Below are positions 10,259-18,215 of a stretch of 64,000 nt of DNA, in pieces. The notes under the pieces are model-generated. The model worked only from the letters and a program-made list of their open reading frames with translations. It was not told where the DNA came from and ran no database searches. The stretch comes from Alphaproteobacteria bacterium (GTDB taxonomy: Bacteria; Pseudomonadota; Alphaproteobacteria; Rhizobiales; Devosiaceae). Positions within the stretch are counted from its first letter, which is position 1; every line of letters starts with the position of its first letter. The translations under genes were made by a program, and so were the position numbers. The stretch lies in contig JAHJWO010000024.1 in assembly GCA_018828145.1 (NCBI GenBank), positions 174,390 through 238,389 of the forward strand. The letters run 5' to 3'.

Positions 10259-10266
10259 GGAATCGA

Positions 10267-10281
10267 CGGAAATCGTTTCCG
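10267..10281. promoter_or_regulatory. Inverted repeat CGGAAA-TCG-TTTCCG
   Basis: A perfect 6-base inverted repeat with a 3-base spacer lies 8 bases downstream of the TGCAACGTTGCA palindrome in the 123-base gap before the first MFS gene. It could be a second operator, for example for the upstream LysR protein, but it does not have the usual T-N11-A layout. Confidence 0.3.
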
Positions 10282-10347
10282 GCCGCTATTTCCCGGCGGC
10301 GGATTTTGGCCTAGTTTGAGGCACGGTTTTCGCGAGTAGACTCAGCC

Positions 10348-11523
10348 ATGTCGTTCGGCATCAATTTGCCGCCCCAGATCAAAGTGTTTGGGGCGTTTTT
10401 CATTTATTCGTTTTGCATGGGCAGCCTCTATCCCCGCCTGCCAGCCATCCAGAGTTTCATGGGCGTGGGCGAAGGGGCGCTGGGCCTGTCGCTGGTCGGT
10501 GCCGCGCTGGGCACGCTGATCTCGCTGACCTTTGCCGGCCCGACCATCGAGCGTATCGGCTATCGCCGCACCCTGCTGGCCGCCCTGCCCCTGCTGTCGG
10601 TGCTCTATGCCATCGCCGTCTGGGCGCCGACACCGCTGACCTTCTTCCTGCTGCTGATGCCGGTGGGCATCACCATCGGCTGCATCGAGCTGATCATCAA
10701 TCTCGAGGCCGACCGGGTCGAGCATGCCATCGGCCGCCGCATCATGAACCGCGCCCATGCCTTCTGGAGCTTCGGCTTCTTTTCGGCCGGCATGGTGGGG
10801 TCCTTCGTAGCCCAGGCGGGCATCTCGCCGCAGGTGCACCTGGCCATCATGATCCCGGTCATCACCTTGGCCACGCTGGTGTTTCTCGGCCGCTTCCAGC
10901 CGGCCGAACACCGCGCCGGCGGCAGCACCGATGCGTCGCCCCGCTTTGCCCGGCCGACGCTTTCCATCATGGTACTGGTGCTGGTCTGCCTGCCCGCAAT
11001 GATCCTCGAAGGCGCCGGCATCGACTGGTCGGCCATCTATATGCGCGACATTTTCAGCGCCGCGCCGTTCTGGGCCGGCTTTGCCGTGGCGCTGGGCGCC
11101 GGGGCGCAAGCGGTGACGCGATTTTTTGCCGACAGCTTCGTCGAGCGCTGGAGCCCGGTCGTGGTGGCGCGGGGCCTGCTGACCATTCTGGGCATCGGCA
11201 CGGTACTGGTCTTCTTCGCGCCGCTGCAGTGGCTGGCCTATGTCGGGCTGGCCCTGATCGGGGTCGGGACCAGCGCCCTCTTCCCGCTCGCCATGTCAGC
11301 GGCAGCGCAGCGCACCGATCGGCCGGCAGCGGTCAATGTGGCCTCGCTGGCGCAGATTTCCTTTGTGTCCTTCCTGCTGGGGCCGCCCCTGCTGGGCTAT
11401 GTCGCCGAGCATTTCGGCATTCGCTGGGCCTTCGGCATCGGCATTCCGCTGGTGATCCTGGGCCTGATCTTCGCTGATGCGCTCGGGCCGCGTCGCAAGG
11501 CAAAGACGGTGGCCGCCGAATGA
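10348..11523 (+). CDS. MFS transporter (YbjJ/fucose-permease-like), copy 1 of 3
   Basis: This 391-residue protein is predicted to have 12 transmembrane helices of the major facilitator superfamily. The sequence GEGALGLSLVGAALGTLISL near the N-terminus and the motif GAGIDWSAIYMRDIF before TM7 recur in the next gene, showing close paralogy. The layout resembles the YbjJ branch of sugar or drug proton antiporters/symporters; no substrate can be assigned. The ATG at 10348 starts MSFGINLPPQIK. Its stop overlaps the start of copy 2 by 4 bases (ATGA), so translation is coupled. Confidence 0.88.
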   Translation: MSFGINLPPQIKVFGAFFIYSFCMGSLYPRLPAIQSFMGVGEGALGLSLVGAALGTLISLTFAGPTIERIGYRRTLLAALPLLSVLYAIAVWAPTPLTFFLLLMPVGITIGCIELIINLEADRVEHAIGRRIMNRAHAFWSFGFFSAGMVGSFVAQAGISPQVHLAIMIPVITLATLVFLGRFQPAEHRAGGSTDASPRFARPTLSIMVLVLVCLPAMILEGAGIDWSAIYMRDIFSAAPFWAGFAVALGAGAQAVTRFFADSFVERWSPVVVARGLLTILGIGTVLVFFAPLQWLAYVGLALIGVGTSALFPLAMSAAAQRTDRPAAVNVASLAQISFVSFLLGPPLLGYVAEHFGIRWAFGIGIPLVILGLIFADALGPRRKAKTVAAE

Positions 11524-12707
11524 CAATCGCTCCGCAATACCGCATCTATGCGTGCTTTTTTCTGTTCGCCTTTTCGCTCGGCGCCCTGCTGTCGCGCCTG
11601 CCGGACCTGCAGGTGCAGCTGGGGGTCTCGCATAGCCAGCTGGGCCTGACCATTATCGGCATGTCGATCGGCTCGCTGATTTCGCTGACCTTTTCGGCCC
11701 CGCTGATCGAATATCTGGGCGCGCGCGCCACGGCCTTCATCACCGTGCTGGGCACGGCCACGATCTATGCCGTGCTGCCCTGGCTGCCCTCGGCGGAATG
11801 GGTGTTTGCCGGGCTGTTCCTCGCCGGGCTGCTGGCCGGTGCACTGGAGATCAACCTAAATGTGGAGACCGACCGGCTGGAAGCCCAGTATGGCCGGCAC
11901 TACATGAACCGGGCGCATGGCTCCTGGAGCCTGGGCTTTTTCGTGACGGCGCTTCTGGGCGCCACCCTGCGCCAGGCCGGGCTGTCGACGCAGCTGCATA
12001 TGCTGCTCGCGGTGGCCGTGGTGTTTGCCGTCGGCATCTGGATGATGAGCGGCATGGTCAATGCGCCGCACCGCCCCAACATGCATACCGGTGACACGCC
12101 GCGCATCGCCTTCCCGCATTGGGGCCTCTTGCCGCTCTGCATGATCGGCATTGCCGCCTTCCTCGTCGAGGGGGCAGGCATCGACTGGTCGGCCATCTAT
12201 ATGCGCGACGTCTTTGCCGTGGAGCCCTTCATCGGCGGGCTGGGGCTGACGCTGTTTTCGGGCTTTATGGCAGCCACGCGCCTGATGGCCGATCCGATCG
12301 TGGCGCGCTTCGGGCCGCGGCACACGGCCATGAGCCTATTGGCGCTGGCGGCGCTCGGCGCGCTTGCAGTGGGCCTGGCGCCTGCGCCATGGGTGGCGCT
12401 GACTGGCTTTACCCTGATGGGCATTGGCTGTTCGGCTGTCTATCCCCTGGCGGTATCGGCGGCGGCCCAGCGCACCGACAGGCCCAGCGCGGTCAATGTC
12501 GCGGCCCTGGGACAGGTGACATTCATCGTGTTCTTCCTTGCCCCGCCTTTGCTCGGCTTCGTTGCCGAGTATCTAGGTATCCGCAATTCCTATCTCGTGG
12601 TGCTGCCGGTGATCCTGGCGGGGCTGATTGCGAGCCGGGCGCTGGGCACGCGCGCGGTGGCGACGCCAGCCGGCCTGCCGCCCGAACCGGCAACGCCACT
12701 CGGCTGA
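11520..12707 (+). CDS. MFS transporter, copy 2 of 3
   Basis: This 395-residue 12-helix MFS protein is clearly paralogous to its upstream neighbour. Both have LGLTIIGMS/LGLSLVGAA followed by GSLISLTF/GTLISLTF, GAGIDWSAIYMRDVF/DIF and AAAQRTDRP-AVNVA in TM10-11. It starts inside the stop codon of copy 1 (ATGA) and ends 3 bases before mmcB. Substrate is unknown; tandem paralogues could form a heteromeric transporter or handle related substrates. Confidence 0.88.
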   Translation: MTIAPQYRIYACFFLFAFSLGALLSRLPDLQVQLGVSHSQLGLTIIGMSIGSLISLTFSAPLIEYLGARATAFITVLGTATIYAVLPWLPSAEWVFAGLFLAGLLAGALEINLNVETDRLEAQYGRHYMNRAHGSWSLGFFVTALLGATLRQAGLSTQLHMLLAVAVVFAVGIWMMSGMVNAPHRPNMHTGDTPRIAFPHWGLLPLCMIGIAAFLVEGAGIDWSAIYMRDVFAVEPFIGGLGLTLFSGFMAATRLMADPIVARFGPRHTAMSLLALAALGALAVGLAPAPWVALTGFTLMGIGCSAVYPLAVSAAAQRTDRPSAVNVAALGQVTFIVFFLAPPLLGFVAEYLGIRNSYLVVLPVILAGLIASRALGTRAVATPAGLPPEPATPLG

Positions 12708-12710
12708 GCC

Positions 12711-13172
12711 ATGACCGACCTGCCGCCCATCGTCGACCTGCGCCAATCGGCAACCGCCTTGCGGGTGCAGCGCGGGGTGATGCGCATGCTGCGCGAGCGG
12801 CATGACATGGCCTGCTATGCCGAAGTGCCGCTGGCCAATGGGCGGCGCGCCGATGTGCTGGCGGTGGGCCCCAAGGGGGAGATCTGGATCATCGAGATCA
12901 AGTCGAGCCTGATCGACTTCCAGGTGGATCGCAAATGGCCGGAATATCGCGAATTTTCCGACAAGTTTTTCTTTGCCAAGCCACCCGAACTGGATGGGGA
13001 GATCTTTCCCGAGAGCGAGGGGCTGATCGTGGCGGACGGGCATGACGGGGCCATCTTGCGCGACAGCCCGGATACGCCCCTGCCCCCCGCGCGGCGCAAG
13101 GCGCTGATGCTCAAGCTGGCCCGGCTGGGCGCAGACCGCATCCATATTCTGATGGACCCCGGTCCGAAGTGA
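12711..13172 (+). CDS. mmcB: MmcB-family putative DNA repair endonuclease
   Basis: This 153-residue protein matches the alphaproteobacterial MmcB family (DUF1052). In Caulobacter, MmcB is an SOS-regulated protein implicated in DNA repair. A PD-(D/E)XK nuclease-like core is visible: D48 in RRADVL, then E62 and K64 in IWIIEIKSS. It lies 3 bases after MFS copy 2, and its stop overlaps the GTG of MFS copy 3, so it is embedded in a transporter run, which is unusual for a repair gene. No SOS box was recognised nearby by eye. Confidence 0.85.
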   Translation: MTDLPPIVDLRQSATALRVQRGVMRMLRERHDMACYAEVPLANGRRADVLAVGPKGEIWIIEIKSSLIDFQVDRKWPEYREFSDKFFFAKPPELDGEIFPESEGLIVADGHDGAILRDSPDTPLPPARRKALMLKLARLGADRIHILMDPGPK

Positions 13173-14317
13173 GTTCCATGCCCATAGTCCGCTGGCGCGT
13201 CGTCGCGCTGTTCTTCGTGCATGCCCTGGCGCTCGGCGCCATCCATACGCGCATTCCCGACATCCAGCTGCTGATCGGCCTCAGCGAAGCCCAGCTCGGG
13301 CTGGTGCTGATCGGCCAGCCCCTGGGCGGGCTGGCCATGTTCCTGTTCTCGAGCCGCATCATCGAGCGTTTCAACCCGCGGCTGGTCATCCTCGTCATGA
13401 TGCCGCTGGTGACGATCAGCGCCGCGCTGGTCACGGTGATCCTCAACCCGGTGGCGATGTTCCTGCTGCTGGCGCTGAACGGGGTCGGGTTTTCGCTGAC
13501 CAATATCGCCATCAATGTGGAGGCAGACCGCATCGAGGCGGCCTCGGGCATGCGCATCATGAATACCTGTCATGGTGCCTGGAGCATCGGGTTCCTGGTG
13601 ACGTCGCTGCTGGGCGCGGCGCTGCGGGGCCTCGATGTCGCGCCCTGGATCCATATGTGGTCGCTGGTGCCTGTGATCAGCCTGCTGGTCTGGCTGGTCG
13701 TCGCACCCATGCCGGTGACGCCACCGCGCGCCCATGCCGGCGACAACAAGCGCCGGCTGGCCTGGCCCACGCTGGCAACGCTTGGCCTCGTCGCGTTCGG
13801 ACTGGGCGCGGGGCTGACCGAAGGGTCGGCGCGCGCCTGGTCAATCATCTTCCTGCGCGACAGTTTCGATATTGCTGCCTGGATCGAGTCGCTGGCCCTG
13901 CCGGCCCTGCTGGTCACCATGGCGCTGGGCCGGCTGCTGGCCGATCGCTGGATCGATCGCTTCGGGCCGGTCGGCGTGGCGCGGGTGCTGGCCAGCATCG
14001 CCATTGCCGGCATGGTGCTGCTGGTCTTGTCGCCGAGCGCGCCCTGGGCGCTGGCCGGGTTTGGCCTCGTCGGCATCGGCATCTGCGTGCTTTACCCGCT
14101 GATGCTGTCGGCAGCTGCCCGGCTGGGCGACCGCCCCGCCTCGGAAAATGTCGCGGCGGCGACGCTGATCTTCCAGTTCGTCAATATGGGCGCGCCGGTG
14201 CTGATCGGCGCCGTGGCACAGGGCTTCGGCATCCGCTCGGCCTTTGCCATGCTGATACCCCTGCTGGTGCTGACCTGGGTGATGGCCGGAAGGCTGGCCC
14301 CCAAGGCGGCGGCGTGA
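13169..14317 (+). CDS. MFS transporter, copy 3 of 3
   Basis: This 382-residue 12-helix MFS protein is more divergent than copies 1 and 2 but keeps the same plan: NTCHGAWSIGFL where copy 2 has NRAHGSWSLGFF, and EGSARAWSIIFLRDSF where the others have EGAGIDWSAIYMRD. The aspartate in the ID motif is therefore missing. The GTG at 13169 overlaps the mmcB stop (GTGA); the ATG at 13178 is an alternative that would shorten it by three residues, and neither has a strong ribosome-binding site. Substrate is unknown. Confidence 0.85.
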   Translation: MSSMPIVRWRVVALFFVHALALGAIHTRIPDIQLLIGLSEAQLGLVLIGQPLGGLAMFLFSSRIIERFNPRLVILVMMPLVTISAALVTVILNPVAMFLLLALNGVGFSLTNIAINVEADRIEAASGMRIMNTCHGAWSIGFLVTSLLGAALRGLDVAPWIHMWSLVPVISLLVWLVVAPMPVTPPRAHAGDNKRRLAWPTLATLGLVAFGLGAGLTEGSARAWSIIFLRDSFDIAAWIESLALPALLVTMALGRLLADRWIDRFGPVGVARVLASIAIAGMVLLVLSPSAPWALAGFGLVGIGICVLYPLMLSAAARLGDRPASENVAAATLIFQFVNMGAPVLIGAVAQGFGIRSAFAMLIPLLVLTWVMAGRLAPKAAA

Positions 14318-14334
14318 TCGACCCTTGAGGCAGA

Positions 14335-15987
14335 CTACTCGTCGTATCCCCGGCTCTCGACCGGGGTGATCGGGGTCGCGACATGGGCCGGTGACGGCGG
14401 GGCCCCGAGCTCGGACAGCCGCTGCTGCAGCGCCTGCATGACCGCCAGCTTCTCGGCTTCCGAACCCGATTGCAGGGTCTGGCTCAGGCGAATGGTGAAA
14501 TCGGCAAAGGCATTGTGCCAGTCCGAATGCACCTGCAGCGGGTCGATGCGCGGCGTGGCCGGCCGCGCCTTGGCACCGACGCCAGCGGCCGTCAGCTCGA
14601 AATAGTCATCCAGGAGCGGCAGGATCACCTGGTCGCCGCCAATGCCGATCTCGATGATGGCGCTGCGCAAGGCGGCGCGCTCCTCGTCCTCGCCATGGGT
14701 GAGGAAGATGGCGCCATGCGCGGGCAGGCGCTCCCTGATCCACGCCATCAGCTCGGAATGGTCGGCATGGGCAGAGTAATTGCCGATGGAACGGATGGCG
14801 GCGCGGATCGGCACCAGGGTGCCGTGGATGCGGGCCTCTTTCGCCCCGGACAGGATGACATGGCCCAGCGTGCCCGGCGCCTGATAGCCGACAAAGAGCA
14901 CGGTGGCGTTCGAACGGATCAGATTGTTGCGCAGGTGGTGCTTGATACGACCCGCATCGGCCATGCCCGAGGCCGACATGATGATGGCGCCGCCGCGGAT
15001 CGAATTGATCGCCTTGGAATCCTCGACCGCCTCGATGATGCGAAAGCGCGGATCGTTGAACAGCTCGTCGGCGCCCAGCTCGACATCATCGAACATCTTG
15101 GCATGCTTGCGATAGACGCCGGTGACCTTGGAGGCCAGGGGGCTATCGAGAAAGACCAGCTGGGGATCGATTTCCCCGCTCTTGATGAGGACGCCGATAT
15201 CGTGCAGCAACTCCTGGCTGCGCTCGACGGCGAAGGCCGGGATGACCAGGTTGCCGCCCCGCGAGAGGGCGGTGTTGATCTCCAGCTTGAGCGCCTCGCG
15301 GCGCTGCACGAGGGTATAGTCGTCGCGCTCGCGGCCGCCATAGGTGGATTCGCAGAGGATATAATCAAAGCCCGCCGGGCCTTCGGGCTCGTTGTAGAAG
15401 ACCTTTTCGTCGGGCCCGATATCGCCCGAAAACATCAGCCGGATGGTCTTGCCGCCGTCGGCGACCTCCACTTCGATAGAGGCCGAGCCGATGATGTGGC
15501 CGGCATTCCAATAGCGGGCGCGGATGCCCGGGCCGGGGGTGATCCACTCGCCATACTGGCAGACCTGGCGATGGGCCAGCGCCTCGGTGGCATCTTCCAT
15601 CGCATAGAGGGGCTTGGCGGGCTCGTCGCCGCGACGGTTGTGCTTTTTGGTTTCCCGCTCGGCTTCCGACTCCTGGATGCCGGCGCTGTCAGGCAGCATG
15701 TATTCGAGCAGGCCTGCGGTCGGCTCGGTCATCCACATCGGCCCGCGCCAGCCCTCGCGATAGAGCTTGGGCAGGAGCCCAGCGTGATCGATATGAGCGT
15801 GGGTGAGCAGCAGGAAATCGATGGATTTCGGAGCGAAGGGCGTGGGCTTGAGATTGAGCTCGCGGACGCTTCTGTTGCCCTGGAACAGGCCGCAATCGAC
15901 GAGGAACTGGCCTTGCGGATGCACGACGCGATAGCACGAACCGGTCACCGTGCCGGCCGCGCCATGGAAATGCAGGGTGACGGTCAT
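14335..15987 (-). CDS. Beta-CASP metallo-beta-lactamase-fold RNA/DNA-processing hydrolase
   Basis: This 550-residue protein belongs to the MBL/beta-CASP group related to bacterial CPSF-like RNases. The zinc motif HxHxDH is at H63-H68 (LLTHAHIDHAG), followed by FSGDIG and GHIIGSAS. Beta-CASP elements include ESTYGGRERD, PAFAVERSQELL and the C-terminal SAHADHSEL. An extension of about 80 residues follows the fold. It is probably a cytosolic ribonuclease; the substrate is unknown. The ATG at 15987 gives MTVTLHFHGAAGTVTG, the family start; the longer upstream frame runs antisense through low-similarity sequence. It converges on MFS copy 3 with a 17-base gap. Confidence 0.88.
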   Translation of the reverse strand: MTVTLHFHGAAGTVTGSCYRVVHPQGQFLVDCGLFQGNRSVRELNLKPTPFAPKSIDFLLLTHAHIDHAGLLPKLYREGWRGPMWMTEPTAGLLEYMLPDSAGIQESEAERETKKHNRRGDEPAKPLYAMEDATEALAHRQVCQYGEWITPGPGIRARYWNAGHIIGSASIEVEVADGGKTIRLMFSGDIGPDEKVFYNEPEGPAGFDYILCESTYGGRERDDYTLVQRREALKLEINTALSRGGNLVIPAFAVERSQELLHDIGVLIKSGEIDPQLVFLDSPLASKVTGVYRKHAKMFDDVELGADELFNDPRFRIIEAVEDSKAINSIRGGAIIMSASGMADAGRIKHHLRNNLIRSNATVLFVGYQAPGTLGHVILSGAKEARIHGTLVPIRAAIRSIGNYSAHADHSELMAWIRERLPAHGAIFLTHGEDEERAALRSAIIEIGIGGDQVILPLLDDYFELTAAGVGAKARPATPRIDPLQVHSDWHNAFADFTIRLSQTLQSGSEAEKLAVMQALQQRLSELGAPPSPAHVATPITPVESRGYDE

Positions 15988-16052
15988 GGCGCGATTCCTC
16001 CCGGGGTTGTCGCCGCAGACTAACTGTTTGCCGCGGCGACGAAAGAGGGATC

Positions 16053-16877
16053 TCAGCAGACGGTGGCGACACGTTCCTTGATGACGGCCAGGACTTCGTC
16101 GCCCGGGCGCTTCCACCAATTGTCCTGGGAGAAGATTTCCACTTCCTGCGGGCCGAAGAAGCCGGCGTCCTCGATCATTTTCCTTATGGCGGGCAGGTCG
16201 ATGACGCCGTCGCCCATCATGCCGCGGTCCAGCAGCATATCCTTGGTCGGCACCAGCCAGTCGCAGATATGGTGGGCGAAGATGCGCTTCATGCGGCCGG
16301 CGCGGGCGATGGCCTGAGCCAGCCGAGGGTCCCACCAGACATGGTAGACGTCGATGGCGACGCCGACGGTTTCGCCGAGCGTCTCGCAGATATCGAGCGC
16401 CTGATCGATGGTGTTCACGCAGGCGCGGTCGGCCGCATACATGGGGTGCAGCGGCTCGATGGCGATCTTGACGCCGGAGGCCCGGGCATGGGGCAGCATG
16501 GCGGCAATGCCGTCGGTCACCATCTGGCGGGCGCCGGGGAGGTCCTTGGACGAGCCCGGCAGGCCGCCCACGACAAGCACGAGGCAATCGGCATTGAGCG
16601 CGGCCGCTTCGTCGATGGCGCGGAGGTTGTCGTCGATCTGGGTCTGGCGGCCGGCGGCGGTTTCGGCCGGGAACATGCCGCCACGGCAGACGCCGGTGAC
16701 CTGGATCTTGTTGTCGCGCACGATGCGGGCGGCTTCATCGAGGCCGATGGCGGCGATCTGGTCGCGCCAGGGCGAGATGGCAGTGATCCCGGCGCGCAGA
16801 CACCCGTCGACGGCTTCGGCAAAGCCCCAGACCTGGCGGGTGGTGGCCAGGTTCAGCGAAATGGCGCGCTGGGTCAT
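16053..16877 (-). CDS. Sugar phosphate isomerase/epimerase-like TIM-barrel protein (AP_endonuc_2 family)
   Basis: This 274-residue xylose-isomerase-like TIM barrel carries the metal-site type segments of the family: IAIEPLHP, VAIDVYHVWWDP and EVEIFSQDNWWKRPG. Family members include hydroxypyruvate isomerase, 3-dehydro-sugar epimerases and 3-keto-glycoside lyases, so the exact reaction is open. It is the last gene of a three-gene operon with DUF993 and a Gfo/Idh dehydrogenase; its ATG overlaps the DUF993 stop by 4 bases. That partnership suggests it acts on a keto-sugar made by the dehydrogenase. Confidence 0.85.
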   Translation of the reverse strand: MTQRAISLNLATTRQVWGFAEAVDGCLRAGITAISPWRDQIAAIGLDEAARIVRDNKIQVTGVCRGGMFPAETAAGRQTQIDDNLRAIDEAAALNADCLVLVVGGLPGSSKDLPGARQMVTDGIAAMLPHARASGVKIAIEPLHPMYAADRACVNTIDQALDICETLGETVGVAIDVYHVWWDPRLAQAIARAGRMKRIFAHHICDWLVPTKDMLLDRGMMGDGVIDLPAIRKMIEDAGFFGPQEVEIFSQDNWWKRPGDEVLAVIKERVATVC

Positions 16878-18043
16878 GCTGTCACCCCGTGGATGGCGAG
16901 GACCGCCTTCATGCGGCTGGCGGCAAGATCGGGATCGGCCAGAACGCGGGCCTTGTCGGCGAGGCGGAAAAGCTCGGCCAGATGCTGCAGCGAACGGGTC
17001 GATTGCTGGCCGCCGATCATGGCAAAATGGTCCTGCAGACCGTTGAGATAGGCGAGGAAGACCACCCCGGTCTTGTAGAAGCGGGTCGGCGCCGCGAAGA
17101 TGTGGCGGCTGAGCGGCACGGTGGGTTCGAGCAGATCAAAGAATTCGTTGGTATTGCCCTTGCCCAAAGCGGCGAGGCCCGCCGAGGCGGCCGGGGCGAT
17201 GGCGTCGAAAATGCCGAGCAAAGCATGGGAATAACCCTGATCGTCACCGGCGATCAGCTCGGCATAGTTGAAGTCGTCGCCGGTATACATCTTGACGCTG
17301 GCCGGCAGGCGACGGCGCATGGCGATCTCCTTTTCGGCCGAGAGCAGGGAAATCTTGATGCCGTCGACCTTGTCGGCATTGGCGGCGATGACGTCGAGGC
17401 AGACATCCATGGCCGCGTCATGGTCGATATTGCCCCAATAGCCCTGCAGCGCAGGGTCGAACATCTCGCCCAGCCAATGCATGATCACCGGCTGCCTGAC
17501 CTGGGACAGGATGTGGCCATAGACGCGGGCATAGTCATCCGGCGACCTGGCGGCGGCGGCCAGAGCGCGGCTGGCCATGAGGATGACGCGGCCGCCCTCG
17601 CCCTCGACAAAGCCGACCTGCTCCTCATAGGCCTTGATGATCTGGTCGATGGTGACGTCGGGGCCGGGCATGAGGTGATCGGTGCCGGCGCCATAGGCGA
17701 TGAGGCTGTCGTCACGGGTGCGAGCCTCGGCCTGGGCGCGGCGGATCAGCTCCTGCGCTTCGGCCCAGCCCAGACCCATGCCACGCTGGGCGGTGTCCAT
17801 GGCTTCGGCTACGCCGAGCCCAAGATCCCAGAGGCGGTGGCGGAATTTGAGGGTCGTATCCCAATCGATGGCGGGGGTGAGCCAGGGATCGTTGCCGGCC
17901 AGCGGGTCGGCGACGACATGGGCCGCCGCGTAGGCGATGCGGTTGAAGTCGCTTGCCTTGAACTTGACGAAGGGGATCGGCTCGCCGCTCAGCGTGTAGC
18001 TGGTGATGGACCGGTCGGCATTGGGCAGGTTGATGCTGGTCAT
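16874..18043 (-). CDS. DUF993 dihydrodipicolinate-synthase-like protein
   Basis: This 389-residue protein belongs to DUF993, annotated as dihydrodipicolinate synthase-like but much longer than DapA (about 290). A (beta/alpha)8 aldolase-like order is visible: GAGTDHLMPGPDV near 118-130, RVILMASRALA near 152, PVIMHWLGEMFDP near 185-197, then DGIKISLLS with K230, which is well placed to be a class I Schiff-base lysine (inference). It probably cleaves or dehydrates a keto-sugar or sugar acid. The ATG at 18043 has GAGGAAG upstream; an ATG at 18082 is less likely because it lies in the repeat-containing gap. It sits between the Gfo/Idh gene and the isomerase. Confidence 0.82.
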   Translation of the reverse strand: MTSINLPNADRSITSYTLSGEPIPFVKFKASDFNRIAYAAAHVVADPLAGNDPWLTPAIDWDTTLKFRHRLWDLGLGVAEAMDTAQRGMGLGWAEAQELIRRAQAEARTRDDSLIAYGAGTDHLMPGPDVTIDQIIKAYEEQVGFVEGEGGRVILMASRALAAAARSPDDYARVYGHILSQVRQPVIMHWLGEMFDPALQGYWGNIDHDAAMDVCLDVIAANADKVDGIKISLLSAEKEIAMRRRLPASVKMYTGDDFNYAELIAGDDQGYSHALLGIFDAIAPAASAGLAALGKGNTNEFFDLLEPTVPLSRHIFAAPTRFYKTGVVFLAYLNGLQDHFAMIGGQQSTRSLQHLAELFRLADKARVLADPDLAASRMKAVLAIHGVTA

Positions 18044-18076
18044 GTTCGACTTCCTCAAAAGTCTCAACAAACTCGA

Positions 18077-18177
18077 TGTCATCCCGGCCTTGAGCCGGGA
18101 TCCACCCTGAGATTACCCAGCGTTCACGGCGCGCCGAAACACCTCAGGATGGGCCCCGGCTCAAGGCCGGGGTGACA
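18077..18177. repeat. Paired inverted intergenic repeat (CCCGGCCTTGAGCCGGG type)
   Basis: Two oppositely oriented copies of a 26-27 base palindrome-containing unit lie in the gap between the Gfo/Idh gene and DUF993: 18077-18103 (core CCCGGCCTTGAGCCGGG) and 18152-18177 (core CCCCGGCTCAAGGCCGGGG). The unit begins TGTCATCCC or ends GGTGACA. A third, slightly diverged copy is at 38434-38465. This is a dispersed extragenic palindrome typical of alphaproteobacterial genomes. In the mRNA it forms stem-loops that could set the relative levels of the operon genes. Confidence 0.75.
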
Positions 18178-18215
18178 CAGTGGGTGGGTGAAGGCTATGC
18201 CTCACACGACGTGTG

